From Microbacterium testaceum (GTDB taxonomy: Bacteria > Actinomycetota > Actinomycetes > Actinomycetales > Microbacteriaceae): DNA of 64,000 nt. The notes under the pieces are model-generated. The model worked only from the letters and a program-made list of their open reading frames with translations, did not search any database and was not told the DNA's origin. The stretch is taken from assembly GCF_029761935.1 (NCBI RefSeq), contig NZ_CP121699.1:496001-560000 (forward strand). The letters are read 5' to 3'. Shown piece by piece: positions 25,148-34,716 of the stretch. Each line of letters begins with the position of its first letter. Position 1 is the stretch's first letter. A program made the translations under genes and the position numbers.

Positions 25148-26572
25148 TCAGACCCCGAAGTACAGCTCGTACTCGAAGGGGTGCGGGCGCTGGGCGATCG
25201 GCTGGATCTCGTTCTCGATCTTGTACTCGATCCAGGTGTCGATGAGCTCCTGAGTGAACACGCCACCGGCGAGCAGGAACTCGTGGTCGGCGCGCAGAGC
25301 CTCGAGCGAGTCGAGCAGCGAGTTCGGAACCTGCGGGATGTTCTTGGCCTCTTCGGCGGGGAGCTCGTAGAGGTCCTTGTCGACGGGCTCGTGCGGCTCG
25401 ATGCGGTTCTTGATGCCGTCGATACCGGCCATGAGCTGAGCCGCGAACGCGAGGTACGGGTTGCCCGAGGCGTCGGGAGCGCGGAACTCGATGCGCTTGG
25501 CCTTGGGGTTGGTGCCCGTGATCGGGATGCGGATGGCCGCGGAGCGGTTACCGGCCGAGTACACCAGGTTGACCGGGGCCTCGAAGCCCTTCACCAGGCG
25601 GTGGTAGCTGTTGAGGGTCGGGTTGGTAAACGCGAGGACCGCGGGGGCGTGCGCCAGCAGACCGCCGATGTACCAGCGGGCGACGTCGGAGAGTCCGCCG
25701 TAGCCGGTCTCGTCGTAGAACAGCGGCTTGCCGTCGTTCCACAGCGACTGGTGCGTGTGCATGCCGGAGCCGTTGTCACCGAAGAGCGGCTTGGGCATGA
25801 AGGTCGCGACCTTGCCCCACTGCTCGCAGGTGTTCTTGACGATGTATTTGAACTTCAGGATGTCGTCGGCCGCGTGCAGCATCGTGTCGAAGCGGTAGTT
25901 GATCTCCTGCTGACCACCGGTGCCGACCTCGTGGTGCGAACGCTCGAGCGCGAAGCCCGCCTCGATCAGCTTGAGGGTGATGTCGTCGCGCAGGTCCGCC
26001 GTCTTGTCGACCGGCGAGACGGGGAAGTATCCGCCCTTGTAGGGGGTCTTGTTGGCGAGGTTTCCGCCCTCTTCTTCGCGTCCGGTGTTCCAGGCGCCCT
26101 CTTCGGAGTCCACCGAGTAGAAGCTCGAGTTCTGCTTCACCTCGTAGCGGACGTCATCGAAGATGTAGAACTCGGCCTCGGGGGCGAAGAACGCGGTGTC
26201 GGCGATGCCGGTGGAGGCGAGGTACTTCTCGGCCTTCTTGGCGACCTGACGCGGGTCCTTGCCGTAGATCTCACCGTTACGCGGGTTGTAGATGTCGAAG
26301 ATCATCACGAGGGTCTTGGCCTCGCGGAACTGATCGACGTACGCGGTGGTCACGTCGGGGATCAGCTGCATGTCCGACTCGTGAATGTTCGCGAACCCGC
26401 GGATCGACGAGCCATCGAACAGCTGTCCGACGGTGAAGAACTCCTCGTCGACGGTCGAGGCGGGGATGTTGAAGTGCTGCTGCACACCAGGAAGATCCGT
26501 GAAACGGATGTCGAGGAACTTGACGTCCTCGTCCTGGATGAACTTGAGCACCTCGGACGAATCTTTGAACAT
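25148..26572 (-). CDS. glnA: Glutamine synthetase, GlnA1 (GSI-beta)
   Basis: A 474-residue main glutamine synthetase. Motifs are [62 protein letters not shown] and [15 protein letters not shown]. The adenylylation site Tyr402 is intact in DKDLYELP, so it is the likely GlnE substrate. ATG 26572 has TGGAG upstream. A GlnR-type box lies about 95 bp upstream, between it and the divergent RDD gene. The order glnA-RDD-DUF4191 matches other actinobacteria. Confidence 0.97.
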   Translation of the reverse strand: MFKDSSEVLKFIQDEDVKFLDIRFTDLPGVQQHFNIPASTVDEEFFTVGQLFDGSSIRGFANIHESDMQLIPDVTTAYVDQFREAKTLVMIFDIYNPRNGEIYGKDPRQVAKKAEKYLASTGIADTAFFAPEAEFYIFDDVRYEVKQNSSFYSVDSEEGAWNTGREEEGGNLANKTPYKGGYFPVSPVDKTADLRDDITLKLIEAGFALERSHHEVGTGGQQEINYRFDTMLHAADDILKFKYIVKNTCEQWGKVATFMPKPLFGDNGSGMHTHQSLWNDGKPLFYDETGYGGLSDVARWYIGGLLAHAPAVLAFTNPTLNSYHRLVKGFEAPVNLVYSAGNRSAAIRIPITGTNPKAKRIEFRAPDASGNPYLAFAAQLMAGIDGIKNRIEPHEPVDKDLYELPAEEAKNIPQVPNSLLDSLEALRADHEFLLAGGVFTQELIDTWIEYKIENEIQPIAQRPHPFEYELYFGV

Positions 26573-26643
26573 GAAGACTCCAGAGGTAGAACATTCGGGA
26601 TCATGCCGGCCTCGGCCAGCCTCCTCGACCCTACCCAGAACCG

Positions 26644-26681
26644 GTGTCCCGGTCATATCTCGCATGTTTCGGGGATGTTAC
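26644..26681 (-). promoter_or_regulatory. GlnR-like box upstream of glnA
   Basis: On the minus strand GTAAC-N6-GAAAC (26681-26666) matches the actinobacterial GlnR half-site pattern gTnAC-N6-GaAAC exactly. After another 6 nt a weaker GATAT-N6-GACAC half follows with the correct spacing. Confidence 0.6.
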
Positions 26682-26692
26682 GCGGCGCCGAT

Positions 26693-26698
26693 TACGCT
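26693..26698 (+). promoter_or_regulatory. -10 element TACGCT, leaderless start
   Basis: TACGCT is followed after 7 nt by GTG 26706 of the RDD gene. It lies only 11 bp from the GlnR-like box. Confidence 0.55.
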
Positions 26699-26705
26699 GG
26701 ATGCC

Positions 26706-27134
26706 GTGAGCGTCCCCGCCGAGAACGAGTATCCGGGCCAGCGGCTCGGCCTTCCCCGCGAGGGTCGCGGCTCCATCGCCCGCCCAGGACGCCGCATCGC
26801 GGCCCTGCTCATCGACGTCGCGAGCGCCGGCCTCATCGGCTACGCGTTCTTCTCCGCACCCGACCCGGTGACGGGCGTGCCGTTCGCAAATCCGATCGCG
26901 ACGAACCTGATCTTCTTCGCCGTCCAGATCCTCTTCATCCCCCTCCTCGGCGGCAGCCCGGGACACCGGATCCTGGGGATGCGCCTGGAGCTGGCATCCG
27001 GGGGCTGGGTGGGCCTCTGGCGCCCGATCGTGAGAACCGTCCTCCTCGCCCTCATCATCCCCGCGGTCGTGTGGGACGCCGACCAGCGCGGCCTGCACGA
27101 CAAAGTCGTCGGAACGGTCCTCGTGCGTTCCTGA
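26706..27134 (+). CDS. RDD family membrane protein
   Basis: A 142-residue protein with an RDD domain: the first helix RPGRRIAALLIDVASAGLIGYAFF, a second helix NLIFFAVQILFIPLLGG and a third near LWRPIVRTVLLALIIPAVVW, ending DADQRGLHDKVVGTVLV, a typical RDD ending. Its function is unknown; it is a conserved neighbour of glnA1. The start was chosen from the -10-to-GTG spacing, because the longer frame upstream runs through glnA1. Confidence 0.88.
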   Translation: MSVPAENEYPGQRLGLPREGRGSIARPGRRIAALLIDVASAGLIGYAFFSAPDPVTGVPFANPIATNLIFFAVQILFIPLLGGSPGHRILGMRLELASGGWVGLWRPIVRTVLLALIIPAVVWDADQRGLHDKVVGTVLVRS

Positions 27135-27141
27135 ATACCGG

Positions 27142-27185
27142 CTTATGAGAAAGGCCCCCGCCGGAGCGGGGGCCTTTCTCATAAG
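27142..27185. terminator. Bidirectional terminator hairpin
   Basis: Perfect 20-bp arms (27142-27161, 27166-27185) around a CGGA loop. It serves both RDD and DUF4191. Confidence 0.9.
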
Positions 27186-27186
27186 G

Positions 27187-27897
27187 TCAGCGGGGACGCG
27201 GGGAGCGCATCTTCGTCGGGTCGACGCCCTTCGGGATCGGCAGCGACGACAGGCCCTGCGACACCGAGGACACGCGCTTGATGACGGCGGCCATCGTCGA
27301 GCGGTCGACCTTCTTCGGGAGCGCCTTGATCGTCGAGGCGAGCTTGGCGATCGGCACCTCGTCGTCGCCGTGTCCGACGTAGAGGACGGTGACGGGCACG
27401 CCGGCGGCGACCCGCGTCACACGGGAGCGCTCCTCGCCGACGAGACGCGTCAGACGGCTGCGGTTACCCTCGCCGATGAGGACGACACCGCCGCGGCCGA
27501 TGGCCCGGTAGACGGCCTCCTGCGTGCGGGGGTTGACGCCGATCGGAGCCTCGGAGGCCTGCCAGTTGCGCCCGAGCGACGACGACAGCACGTGGCCGGT
27601 GGCGCCGGGCATACCGTCGATCTTCTTGTACATCGCGGTCGTCGACAGACGCGTCATCGTGATCATCGACGCCAGGATGCCGGCCAGCAGGCCCGTGACA
27701 CCCCAGAGGATGATGCTCCAGGCCGCCAGCGGCGGGATCAGGAAACCGATGAGCACACCGAGGGCGATGCCCACCAGCACGATTCCGGCCAGCAGGAACG
27801 GCAACCACCGGTACTCCTTCTGGGTGAAGGTGTACAGGGTTTTGATCTGCGAGAAGAAGCCCGGACGCTTCTCGGGCGTGGTGGTGCGAGCGGCCAT
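27187..27897 (-). CDS. DUF4191 family membrane protein
   Basis: A 236-residue protein. Two adjacent membrane helices (WLPFLLAGIVLVGIALGVLIGFL and WSIILWGVTGLLAGILASMI) are followed by a cytoplasmic domain containing AIGRGGVVLIGEG. This matches DUF4191 (Rv2219-like), normally found between glnA1 and lipA in actinobacteria. A TAGAAT -10 lies 7 nt before ATG 27897. lipA and lipB do not follow here. Function unknown. Confidence 0.88.
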   Translation of the reverse strand: MAARTTTPEKRPGFFSQIKTLYTFTQKEYRWLPFLLAGIVLVGIALGVLIGFLIPPLAAWSIILWGVTGLLAGILASMITMTRLSTTAMYKKIDGMPGATGHVLSSSLGRNWQASEAPIGVNPRTQEAVYRAIGRGGVVLIGEGNRSRLTRLVGEERSRVTRVAAGVPVTVLYVGHGDDEVPIAKLASTIKALPKKVDRSTMAAVIKRVSSVSQGLSSLPIPKGVDPTKMRSPRPR

Positions 27898-27904
27898 GAG
27901 AATG

Positions 27905-27910
27905 ATTCTA
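27905..27910 (-). promoter_or_regulatory. -10 element TAGAAT, leaderless start
   Basis: On the minus strand TAGAAT is followed after 7 nt by ATG 27897. Confidence 0.55.
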
Positions 27911-28015
27911 TCTTCGCCGCGAGTCCTTCCTCCCCAGGCGGCGGATCCCTCGTTCGCTCCCCACTTCAGGGGCGACGCGCCCTCACGGGGCGGGGGGTTC
28001 GGCCACCATCGCGGA

Positions 28016-29029
28016 ATGAGCAGCTCCACGGCATCCGTTCTCGCCGAACCCCTCGACGCGTACCTGAGACGTCGAGCGCGCAGCACCCTCCCCCTGACGC
28101 CGGGGGAGGCCGTCACGGCAGCCGTCGGCCTCCTTCGCGGATGCCGCGCATCCACCACCGCGGCGGACGGGAAGACCTGGTGGCTCACCGCGACCGGGTG
28201 CCCCGTGGCGATCGACGACCCGGACGGACCCGACGCGATCGCAGCGACCGCCGAGACGCTCGCGCACCTCGCGGACATCGCCGACGACACGCCCACGCGC
28301 GAGATCGTCGGTCGCGCACGAGAGAGCGTGTTGACGCGTCCCCCACGCGATTGGGAGGCGGTCGAGAGGCGTCTGTTCGCGCACGCGACGCCCGTTCCGC
28401 TCGTGCTCGGCCCGTTGTTCCCGGCAGCGGAACCCGTCGCGGATCCGCCGACGCGCGAGCAGGACGGCCCGGCGATCCGGGTGCTCGACCTCGTCGATGC
28501 CGACCTCGCCGACGCGACCCGACAAGCGCTCGAGCGTGTCCGCGGACACTGGCGTCGGTCTCGCGTCTTCCGCATGTTCACGTTGAGCGCGAGCATCGGG
28601 GTGATCGCCGTGCTCGCCTTCTGCCTGGTCCCCGAAGACCGCGCAACGCCGCAGCCTTCCACCGACCAGACCGTCGTCGATCCCGTCCCGACCTCGACGA
28701 CGCCGTGGCTGTCGGGCCCGCTGCCGGTGGACGAGCACCGTCCGCTGTCCGACGACGTGGAACAGATCGCCCGCACACTGTTCTCGGAGCTGCAGGGATG
28801 CCGAGGCGACGCGGCCTGCGTGTCCAGGTACGAAGAGAACTCCGCCTTCCCGCGGGAGCCTGTGGCGGCTGGGGCGGCGGCAGGAAAGATCGCCGTCGTC
28901 GACGACTTCGGGGGAGTGACCGTCGTGCGGGTCGATGCGGCACAAGCGACGCAGTACGTCACCCTCGTGCGCCAGAACGAGCGATGGCTGGTCCGCGCCG
29001 TCAGAACGGTCGCGGACCAGCCATCATGA
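28016..29029 (+). CDS. Hypothetical single-pass membrane protein
   Basis: A 337-residue protein. The cytoplasmic part (residues 1 to about 195) begins PLDAYLRRRARSTLPLTPGEAVTAAVGLLRG, a pattern reminiscent of degenerate protein-kinase helices, but no catalytic motif (HRD, DFG) is present. One membrane helix (MFTLSASIGVIAVLAFCLVP) is followed by a roughly 120-residue exported domain with two Cys spaced CRGDAAC, a possible disulfide. It occupies the place where lipB/lipA are often found in relatives, on the opposite strand to its neighbours. I cannot assign a function. Confidence 0.65.
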   Translation: MSSSTASVLAEPLDAYLRRRARSTLPLTPGEAVTAAVGLLRGCRASTTAADGKTWWLTATGCPVAIDDPDGPDAIAATAETLAHLADIADDTPTREIVGRARESVLTRPPRDWEAVERRLFAHATPVPLVLGPLFPAAEPVADPPTREQDGPAIRVLDLVDADLADATRQALERVRGHWRRSRVFRMFTLSASIGVIAVLAFCLVPEDRATPQPSTDQTVVDPVPTSTTPWLSGPLPVDEHRPLSDDVEQIARTLFSELQGCRGDAACVSRYEENSAFPREPVAAGAAAGKIAVVDDFGGVTVVRVDAAQATQYVTLVRQNERWLVRAVRTVADQPS

Positions 29030-29046
29030 GCCGGTGCTCGGTGCGA

Positions 29047-30792
29047 TCAGATTCCGAGGTCACCCTCGAACTGCGCCGCCTCGAGGCGAGCCTTGACCGT
29101 GCCGAGGAAGCGAGCGGCGTCGGCTCCATCGATGATGCGGTGGTCGTACGACAGCGCGAGGTAGACGTACGAGCGGACCGAGATCGCGTCCTTGCCGTCG
29201 ACCGAGACCACACCGGGCTTCTTCACCACGGCACCGAGGCCGAGGATCGCCGACTGCGGCAGGAACACGATGGGCGTGTCGAAGAGCGCGCCGCGCGAAC
29301 CGGTGTTGGTCAGCGTGAACGTGCCGCCGGCGAGCTCGTCGGGCTTCAGCTGGTTGTCGCGCGTGCGGGCGGCGAGATCGGCGATCTCGCGCGCCAGCTG
29401 CGCGATGTTCTTGTCGCCGGCGTCCTTGACGACCGGGGTGAGCAGGCCGCGCTCGGTGTCGACGGCGATCGACACGTTCTCGTGAGCGGGGTAGACGATC
29501 TCGTCACCCTCGACCGTGGAGTTGATGATCGGGTACGCCTTGAGACCCTCGATGGCCGCGATGGCGAAGAACGGCAGGAACGAGAGCTTGTCGCCCGTCT
29601 TCTGCTGGAACTCGCCCTTCATGCGGTCACGCAGGGCCGCGAGCCTGGTCACGTCGACCTCGACCACCGTCGTCAGCTGAGCCGTGGCCTGCATCGACGC
29701 GACGGCGCGCTCGGCAATGACCTTGCGCAGGCGCGACATCTTCTGCGTGGTACCGCGCAGGGGCGAGACCTCGACCGGCGCGGGGGCGGCCGCCGGGGCC
29801 GACGCGGCAGCGGGAGCCGCAGCGGCGGGAGCGGACTTGGCTGCCTCGGCGGCCTTGAGCACGTCTTCCTTGCGGATGCGTCCACCGACGCCGCTGCCCT
29901 TGACCGAAGCCAGGTCGACGCCCTGCTGCTGCGCCAGGCGGCGCACGAGCGGGGTGACGTAGGTTACGTCGTCGTTGGACGAGGCGGCCGGAGCCGCGGC
30001 GGGAGCAGGCTGTTCGGCCGACTTCTGCTCCGCGGCGGGAGCAGGCTGTTCGGCCGACTTCTGCTCGGCGGCGGGAGCGGGCTGCTCGGCGGGCTTCTCC
30101 TCCGCCGCGGGGGCGGGCTGCTCGGCCGGCTTCTCTTCGGCGGCCGGGGCGGCACCACTGCCGATGCGCGCGAGGGCGGCACCGACGTTGACCGTCTCGT
30201 CTTCCTGAACCAGGATCTCCTGCAGCGTGCCGGCGACCGGCGAAGGAATCTCGGTGTCGACCTTGTCGGTCGAGATCTCGAGCAGCGGCTCGTCGACCGC
30301 GACGTCGTCGCCGACGGCCTTCAGCCAGCGGGTGACGGTGCCCTCGGTGACACTCTCGCCGAGCTCGGGGAGCTTCACCTCGGTGGAGTCGCCACTCGCG
30401 GCGGGCGCGGACTCGGCAGCGGGCTGCTCGGCGGCGGGCTGCTCGGCGGCGGGCTGCTCGGGAGCAGCCTCGGCGGGGGCCGCCTCTTCGGCCGGAGCGG
30501 ACTGCTCCTCGGCCGGGGCGGCCTGCGGGGCGTCGTCGGACGAGGCGGGGCCGGAGCCGTCACCGATCTTCGCGAGGACCGCTCCGACCTCGACGGTCTC
30601 GTCTTCCTGGACCAGAATCTCCTCGATCACGCCCGAGACGGGCGAGGGGATCTCGGTGTCGACCTTGTCGGTCGAGATCTCCAGCAGACCCTCGTCCTCC
30701 TGGACGGTGTCACCGACCTGCTTGAGCCAGCGGGTGACCGTTCCCTCGGTGACGCTCTCGCCGAGAGCGGGGAGGACGACGGAAGTGCTCAT
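29047..30792 (-). CDS. sucB: 2-oxo acid dehydrogenase E2 (dihydrolipoyl acyltransferase)
   Basis: A 581-residue E2. Two lipoyl domains carry the lipoylated Lys43 and Lys177, each in [14 protein letters not shown] peripheral-subunit-binding domain ([33 protein letters not shown]) and the acyltransferase core ending [18 protein letters not shown] (catalytic His and Asp) follow. Linkers are Ala/Pro/Glu-rich; the second consists of four 12-residue repeats. It probably serves pyruvate dehydrogenase with AceE, and in actinobacteria also the 2-oxoglutarate complex. GAAGGAG precedes the ATG. It lies 54 bp after lpd in the pepA-lpd-E2 operon. Confidence 0.95.
   Translation of the reverse strand: MSTSVVLPALGESVTEGTVTRWLKQVGDTVQEDEGLLEISTDKVDTEIPSPVSGVIEEILVQEDETVEVGAVLAKIGDGSGPASSDDAPQAAPAEEQSAPAEEAAPAEAAPEQPAAEQPAAEQPAAESAPAASGDSTEVKLPELGESVTEGTVTRWLKAVGDDVAVDEPLLEISTDKVDTEIPSPVAGTLQEILVQEDETVNVGAALARIGSGAAPAAEEKPAEQPAPAAEEKPAEQPAPAAEQKSAEQPAPAAEQKSAEQPAPAAAPAASSNDDVTYVTPLVRRLAQQQGVDLASVKGSGVGGRIRKEDVLKAAEAAKSAPAAAAPAAASAPAAAPAPVEVSPLRGTTQKMSRLRKVIAERAVASMQATAQLTTVVEVDVTRLAALRDRMKGEFQQKTGDKLSFLPFFAIAAIEGLKAYPIINSTVEGDEIVYPAHENVSIAVDTERGLLTPVVKDAGDKNIAQLAREIADLAARTRDNQLKPDELAGGTFTLTNTGSRGALFDTPIVFLPQSAILGLGAVVKKPGVVSVDGKDAISVRSYVYLALSYDHRIIDGADAARFLGTVKARLEAAQFEGDLGI
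30002..30146. repeat. Four tandem 36-bp repeats in the E2 linker
   Basis: They encode [12 protein letters not shown] or [12 protein letters not shown] four times in a row. The two copies of each type are almost identical in DNA, which indicates recent duplication by slippage. Confidence 0.8.
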
Positions 30793-30846
30793 GGATATGT
30801 CTCCTTCGTACCGGATGCGGTATCTAGCTTAGTGACCGGTTTGCGG

Positions 30847-32220
30847 TCAGAGTGCGTGCAGGGGCTTGCCGGCGAGAGCCAGGAAGGCTTCGCCGAGCGC
30901 CTCGCTCTGGGTGGGGTGTGCGTGGACGAACGGCGCGATGTCTTCGGGGTGGGCTTCCCACCCCACGGCGAGCTGCGCCTCCGAGATCAGTTCACCGACG
31001 CGATCGCCCACGAGGTGGGCGCCGACGACGGGGCCGTCGACACGTCGGACGATCTTCACGATGCCCGAGGTGCCGATGATCTCGCTGCGGCCGTTTCCGG
31101 CCAGGTTGTACTCGTACGCCTTCACGGCATCGGATCCGTAACGATCCTGCGCCTGCGCCTCGGTGAGACCGACGGACGCGACCTCGGGGTGCGAGTAGGC
31201 GACGCGGGGGACGTCGACGTCGGGGACCAGCACGGGCGCCAGCCCGGCGATCTCCTCCGCCACGAAGATGCCCTGCTGGAAGCCGCGGTGCGCGAGCTGC
31301 AGGCCGGGGACGATGTCGCCCACCGCCCACACGTGGTCGGCGGCGGTGCGAAGACGCTCGTCGGTCTGGACGAAGCCGCGGTCGAGGACGACGCCGGCTT
31401 CTTCGTAGCCGAGTCCGGCGGTCACCGGGCCCCGGCCGACAGCGACCAGGACGTAATCGGCCACGAGCTCGGAGCCGTCGTCCAGGGTCACGGTCGCCGA
31501 GTCCGCGGACTGCGAGAGCGAGGCGAACCTCTTCCCGAGGTGGAGCGAGATCCCGCGCTTTCGGAACGCGCGCTCGAGCGCCTTGCTCGACGCCACGTCC
31601 TCGGCCGGCAGCAGGTGGGGGAGTGCCTCGACGATCGTGACGTCGACGCCGAACGAACGCCACACGCTCGCGAACTCGACACCGATCACGCCACCGCCCA
31701 GGACGACCACTCGCTCGGGGATCACATCGAGGTCGAGGGCCTGCTCGCTGGTGAGCACCCGCCCGCCGATCTCGAGGCCCGGCAGGCTCCGGCTGTACGA
31801 GCCGGTGGCGAGGATGACGTCGGTTCCGCGGTACACGTCATCGCCGACGCGAACTGTCGGCCCCGCCGCGAGCACCCCTTCGCCGTGGACGACTCGGATG
31901 CCGCGAGCCGAGATCAGGCCCTCGAGTCCCTTGAACTTCTTCGCGACGATGCCTTCGCGGTACGCCCGCACGCGCACCGGATCGATGCCCGAGAAGGTCA
32001 CATCGACGCCGATGTCGGCCGCGCCACGGGCGGCATCGGCGACCTCGCCGGCGTGGAGGAGCGCCTTGGTCGGAATGCACCCCCGGTGCAGGCAGGTGCC
32101 GCCGAGCTTGTCCTTCTCGACGAGGACGACGCCTTTACCCAGCTCCGCGAGGCGGAGGGCGGCGGCGTAGCCACCGCTTCCGCCGCCGAGCACGACAACG
32201 TCGGCGGAGTAGTCGGTCAC
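30847..32220 (-). CDS. lpdA: Dihydrolipoyl dehydrogenase (E3)
   Basis: A 457-residue flavoprotein disulfide reductase that reoxidises dihydrolipoyl groups with NAD. The FAD motif is VVVLGGGSGGYAAALRLAELG; the redox pair is Cys43 and Cys48 in GGTCLHRGCIP; the C-terminal HAHPTQSEALGE holds the catalytic His. The GTG start overlaps the pepA stop as GTGA (4 nt), so it is translationally coupled to pepA. E2 follows. Confidence 0.97.
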   Translation of the reverse strand: MTDYSADVVVLGGGSGGYAAALRLAELGKGVVLVEKDKLGGTCLHRGCIPTKALLHAGEVADAARGAADIGVDVTFSGIDPVRVRAYREGIVAKKFKGLEGLISARGIRVVHGEGVLAAGPTVRVGDDVYRGTDVILATGSYSRSLPGLEIGGRVLTSEQALDLDVIPERVVVLGGGVIGVEFASVWRSFGVDVTIVEALPHLLPAEDVASSKALERAFRKRGISLHLGKRFASLSQSADSATVTLDDGSELVADYVLVAVGRGPVTAGLGYEEAGVVLDRGFVQTDERLRTAADHVWAVGDIVPGLQLAHRGFQQGIFVAEEIAGLAPVLVPDVDVPRVAYSHPEVASVGLTEAQAQDRYGSDAVKAYEYNLAGNGRSEIIGTSGIVKIVRRVDGPVVGAHLVGDRVGELISEAQLAVGWEAHPEDIAPFVHAHPTQSEALGEAFLALAGKPLHAL

Positions 32221-33683
32221 CGTGCGCCGTCCGTGGCCAGCATCTCGACGAGCGAGCGGACCGTCGCTCCCGTCACGCCCTTATCTGTGTACCCGAAGGG
32301 CGCGGACTTGTTCATGCCCACACCGGCGATGTCGAGGTGCACCCAGGGGATACGCGGAGCATCGGCGTCCGACGAGACACGACCCACGAAGTGGCGCAGG
32401 AACAACCCGGCGAACAGCGAGCCGCCCGCGGGATCGCCGATCTTGGCGTTCTGCAGGTCGGCGATGGGGGAGTCGAGGTCGTCGACCATGTGGTCCGGGA
32501 GCGGCAACTGCCAGGCGAGCTCTGCCGTCCGCGAAGACGCGGCCAGGTACGTCGCGACCGCCTCGTCGTCTCCCATCACACCGGTGTGGCGGTTGCCGAG
32601 CGCGACGGTGATCGCCCCCGTCAGAGTGGCCACGTCGACGATGAGATCGGGGTTCTCGCGGCTGGCCGCGGCGAGGCCGTCGGCGAGCACGAGGCGACCT
32701 TCGGCATCGGTGTTCAGCACTTCGACGGTCGTGCCGTCGAGGGTGCGCAGCACGTCGCCCGGGCGCGTCGCGCGACCCGAGGGCATGTTGTCCGCGATGC
32801 AGAGCCAGGCGCTCACGTGCACGGGCAGACGCATCTCGGCTGCGGCCTTGAGGACGGCGAGCACTGTCGCGGCGCCGCACATGTCGTACTTCATGCCGAC
32901 CATGGATGCCGGCGGCTTGAGCGAGAGGCCACCGGTGTCGAACGTGATGCCCTTGCCGACGAGGGCGACGTGACGCTCCGCGTCGGCGGGCGCATAGTCG
33001 AGGCGCACCATGCGCGGCGGGCGGTCGGATCCCTGCCCGACGCCGAGGATGCCGCCGTACCCGCCGTCACGAAGGGCGTTCTCGTCGAGCACCTCGACCT
33101 CGACGGGTAGTCCCTCGACGGCCTTCACAGCGGCGTCGGCGAAGTCGGCGGGCCCGAGCCACTCGGCCGGGGTCGTCACCAGGTCCTTCACCAGCGCGAC
33201 AGCACCGGCGACGGCCGCGACCGCAGCGGTGTCACTGTCGGCGGGCGCCTCATCGGCGACCACCGTCACGCGGGTCGCGCGCACCTTCGCCGCCTTCTTC
33301 TTGTAGTCGGCGAAGCGGTATCCGCCGAGAGCGGCACCTTCGGCGATCGGTCGCCACGGGGAAGCGACGAGCGACTGCACGGCGACGTGCTCGAAGCCGG
33401 TCAGCTGGCGGAGCCCCGTGCCCGCGGCTTCACGCAGAGCCGCGTCCGCCGGGTTCGAGCCCGCACCGGCCACGGCCACGGGGGTGGAGACGCCCGGGAC
33501 GTGCACCCGCTGGAACGAGCCCGCCGCGCCGGTGAAACCGACTGCGGACAGCGCCGCCATCAGTCCCTCCCAGCCGGCCGGATCCGGAGCCCCCTCCGAA
33601 ACAGTGGGGACGATCAGAAGGATCGCATCGGCGTCGGACTCGAGAACGGGGGCGTCGGTATACGCCACGGAGGGAAACGGCAT
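32217..33683 (-). CDS. pepA: Leucyl aminopeptidase (M17)
   Basis: A 488-residue zinc aminopeptidase. The M17 signature NTDAEGRLVLAD is present, together with the metal-binding VGKGITFDTGGLSLKP and MKYDMCGAATVL. The start at 33683 is chosen over 33692 because a TAGGAT -10 ends 7 nt before it (leaderless). It begins the pepA-lpdA-sucB operon; the same order is known in Mycobacterium (pepB next to dlaT). Confidence 0.95.
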   Translation of the reverse strand: MPFPSVAYTDAPVLESDADAILLIVPTVSEGAPDPAGWEGLMAALSAVGFTGAAGSFQRVHVPGVSTPVAVAGAGSNPADAALREAAGTGLRQLTGFEHVAVQSLVASPWRPIAEGAALGGYRFADYKKKAAKVRATRVTVVADEAPADSDTAAVAAVAGAVALVKDLVTTPAEWLGPADFADAAVKAVEGLPVEVEVLDENALRDGGYGGILGVGQGSDRPPRMVRLDYAPADAERHVALVGKGITFDTGGLSLKPPASMVGMKYDMCGAATVLAVLKAAAEMRLPVHVSAWLCIADNMPSGRATRPGDVLRTLDGTTVEVLNTDAEGRLVLADGLAAASRENPDLIVDVATLTGAITVALGNRHTGVMGDDEAVATYLAASSRTAELAWQLPLPDHMVDDLDSPIADLQNAKIGDPAGGSLFAGLFLRHFVGRVSSDADAPRIPWVHLDIAGVGMNKSAPFGYTDKGVTGATVRSLVEMLATDGAR

Positions 33684-33690
33684 GGCATCC

Positions 33691-33696
33691 ATCCTA
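33691..33696 (-). promoter_or_regulatory. -10 element TAGGAT, leaderless start of pepA
   Basis: On the minus strand TAGGAT is followed after 7 nt by ATG 33683. Confidence 0.5.
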
Positions 33697-33755
33697 GGTT
33701 CGAGCGTGTTCGCTAGGAGCGGGACGCACCGCGGCCGACGCAACCGGCACGCTCG

Positions 33756-33761
33756 TAGAGT
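33756..33761 (+). promoter_or_regulatory. -10 element TAGAGT, leaderless start
   Basis: TAGAGT is followed after 6 nt (GGAGGT) by ATG 33768. GGAGG is too close to the ATG to act as a normal ribosome-binding site. Confidence 0.5.
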
Positions 33762-33767
33762 GGAGGT

Positions 33768-34694
33768 ATGCGTTCCTCCGCCCCGCTGTACGACCGCGCC
33801 CCTGCGGCGCCCCCCGTGCCGTCGGGCCTGCCTCTCGTGATCGCCCTCACCGGTTTCACCGATGCCGGTGGCGCGGTGACCCGTCTCGTCGAGTACTTCC
33901 GAAACGACGTGCAGCCCAACGCCCTCTTCGTCTTCGACAACGACGCGCTGCTGGATTACCGCGCGCGCCGACCCGCGATCACGTTCGTCGAGGACCACCT
34001 CACGGACTACCGCCCCGCGCGCCTCGAGCTGTCGCTCGCACACGACTCCCTCGGGCAACCCTTCCTGCTCCTCGCGGGGTACGAGCCCGACTTCCTCTGG
34101 GAGTCCTTCGCCGAAACGGTCCTCGAGTTGTCGGCGGGCCTGCAGGTCTCGTCGATCTCGTGGGTGCACGCGATCCCCATGCCGGTCCCGCACACGCGCC
34201 CCATCGGCACCACCGTCAGCGGAACGCGCCCCGACCTCGCCGAGGCTCACTCCGTCTGGCGCCCTCACACCCAGGTGCCCTCCACGGCGGGCCACCTTCT
34301 CGAGTACCGCTTCGCCGAGGCCGGCGCCAAGGTGGCGGGCTTCGCCTTGCTCGTTCCCCATTACCTCGGCGATACGGAGTACCCGGCCGCCGCCCTCGCC
34401 GCTCTCGACAGCCTGACCGTCGCGACCGGCTTGGTGTTCTCGGGAGAAGTGCTGCGCGAAGAGAACCGCGAATTCCTCGAGAAGGTGACCGAGCAGGTCG
34501 AGGGCAGCGATGAGCTGACCCGCATGCTCGAGAACCTCGAGGAGCGTTACGACGCCTACATGGCGGGCTCGACCCAAGCCACGCCGATCATCCACACGGG
34601 CGATCTGCCGAGTGCCGACGAGCTCGCCGCCGAGCTCGAGCGCTTCCTCGCCTCGCGCCCCGGCGACGACGATCGACGCGGCAAGCTCGGCTGA
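33768..34694 (+). CDS. PAC2 family protein (proteasome assembly chaperone-like)
   Basis: A 308-residue protein of the PAC2 family: LPLVIALTGFTDAGGAVTRLVEYF at the start, LFVFDNDALLDYRARRP, and the C-terminal helical part with a final disordered acidic tail. PAC2 proteins are conserved in actinobacteria and are named for eukaryotic proteasome assembly chaperones; the bacterial role is not settled. It is divergent from pepA. Confidence 0.88.
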   Translation: MRSSAPLYDRAPAAPPVPSGLPLVIALTGFTDAGGAVTRLVEYFRNDVQPNALFVFDNDALLDYRARRPAITFVEDHLTDYRPARLELSLAHDSLGQPFLLLAGYEPDFLWESFAETVLELSAGLQVSSISWVHAIPMPVPHTRPIGTTVSGTRPDLAEAHSVWRPHTQVPSTAGHLLEYRFAEAGAKVAGFALLVPHYLGDTEYPAAALAALDSLTVATGLVFSGEVLREENREFLEKVTEQVEGSDELTRMLENLEERYDAYMAGSTQATPIIHTGDLPSADELAAELERFLASRPGDDDRRGKLG

Positions 34695-34716
34695 CGGCAT
34701 CCGAAATCCGCGTCGA

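Noticed and set aside
27145..32973. A 1942-codon plus-strand frame
   Set aside because: It is the antisense of DUF4191, E2, lpdA and pepA and reads as Val/Leu/Asp/Arg-rich shadow sequence with no domain.
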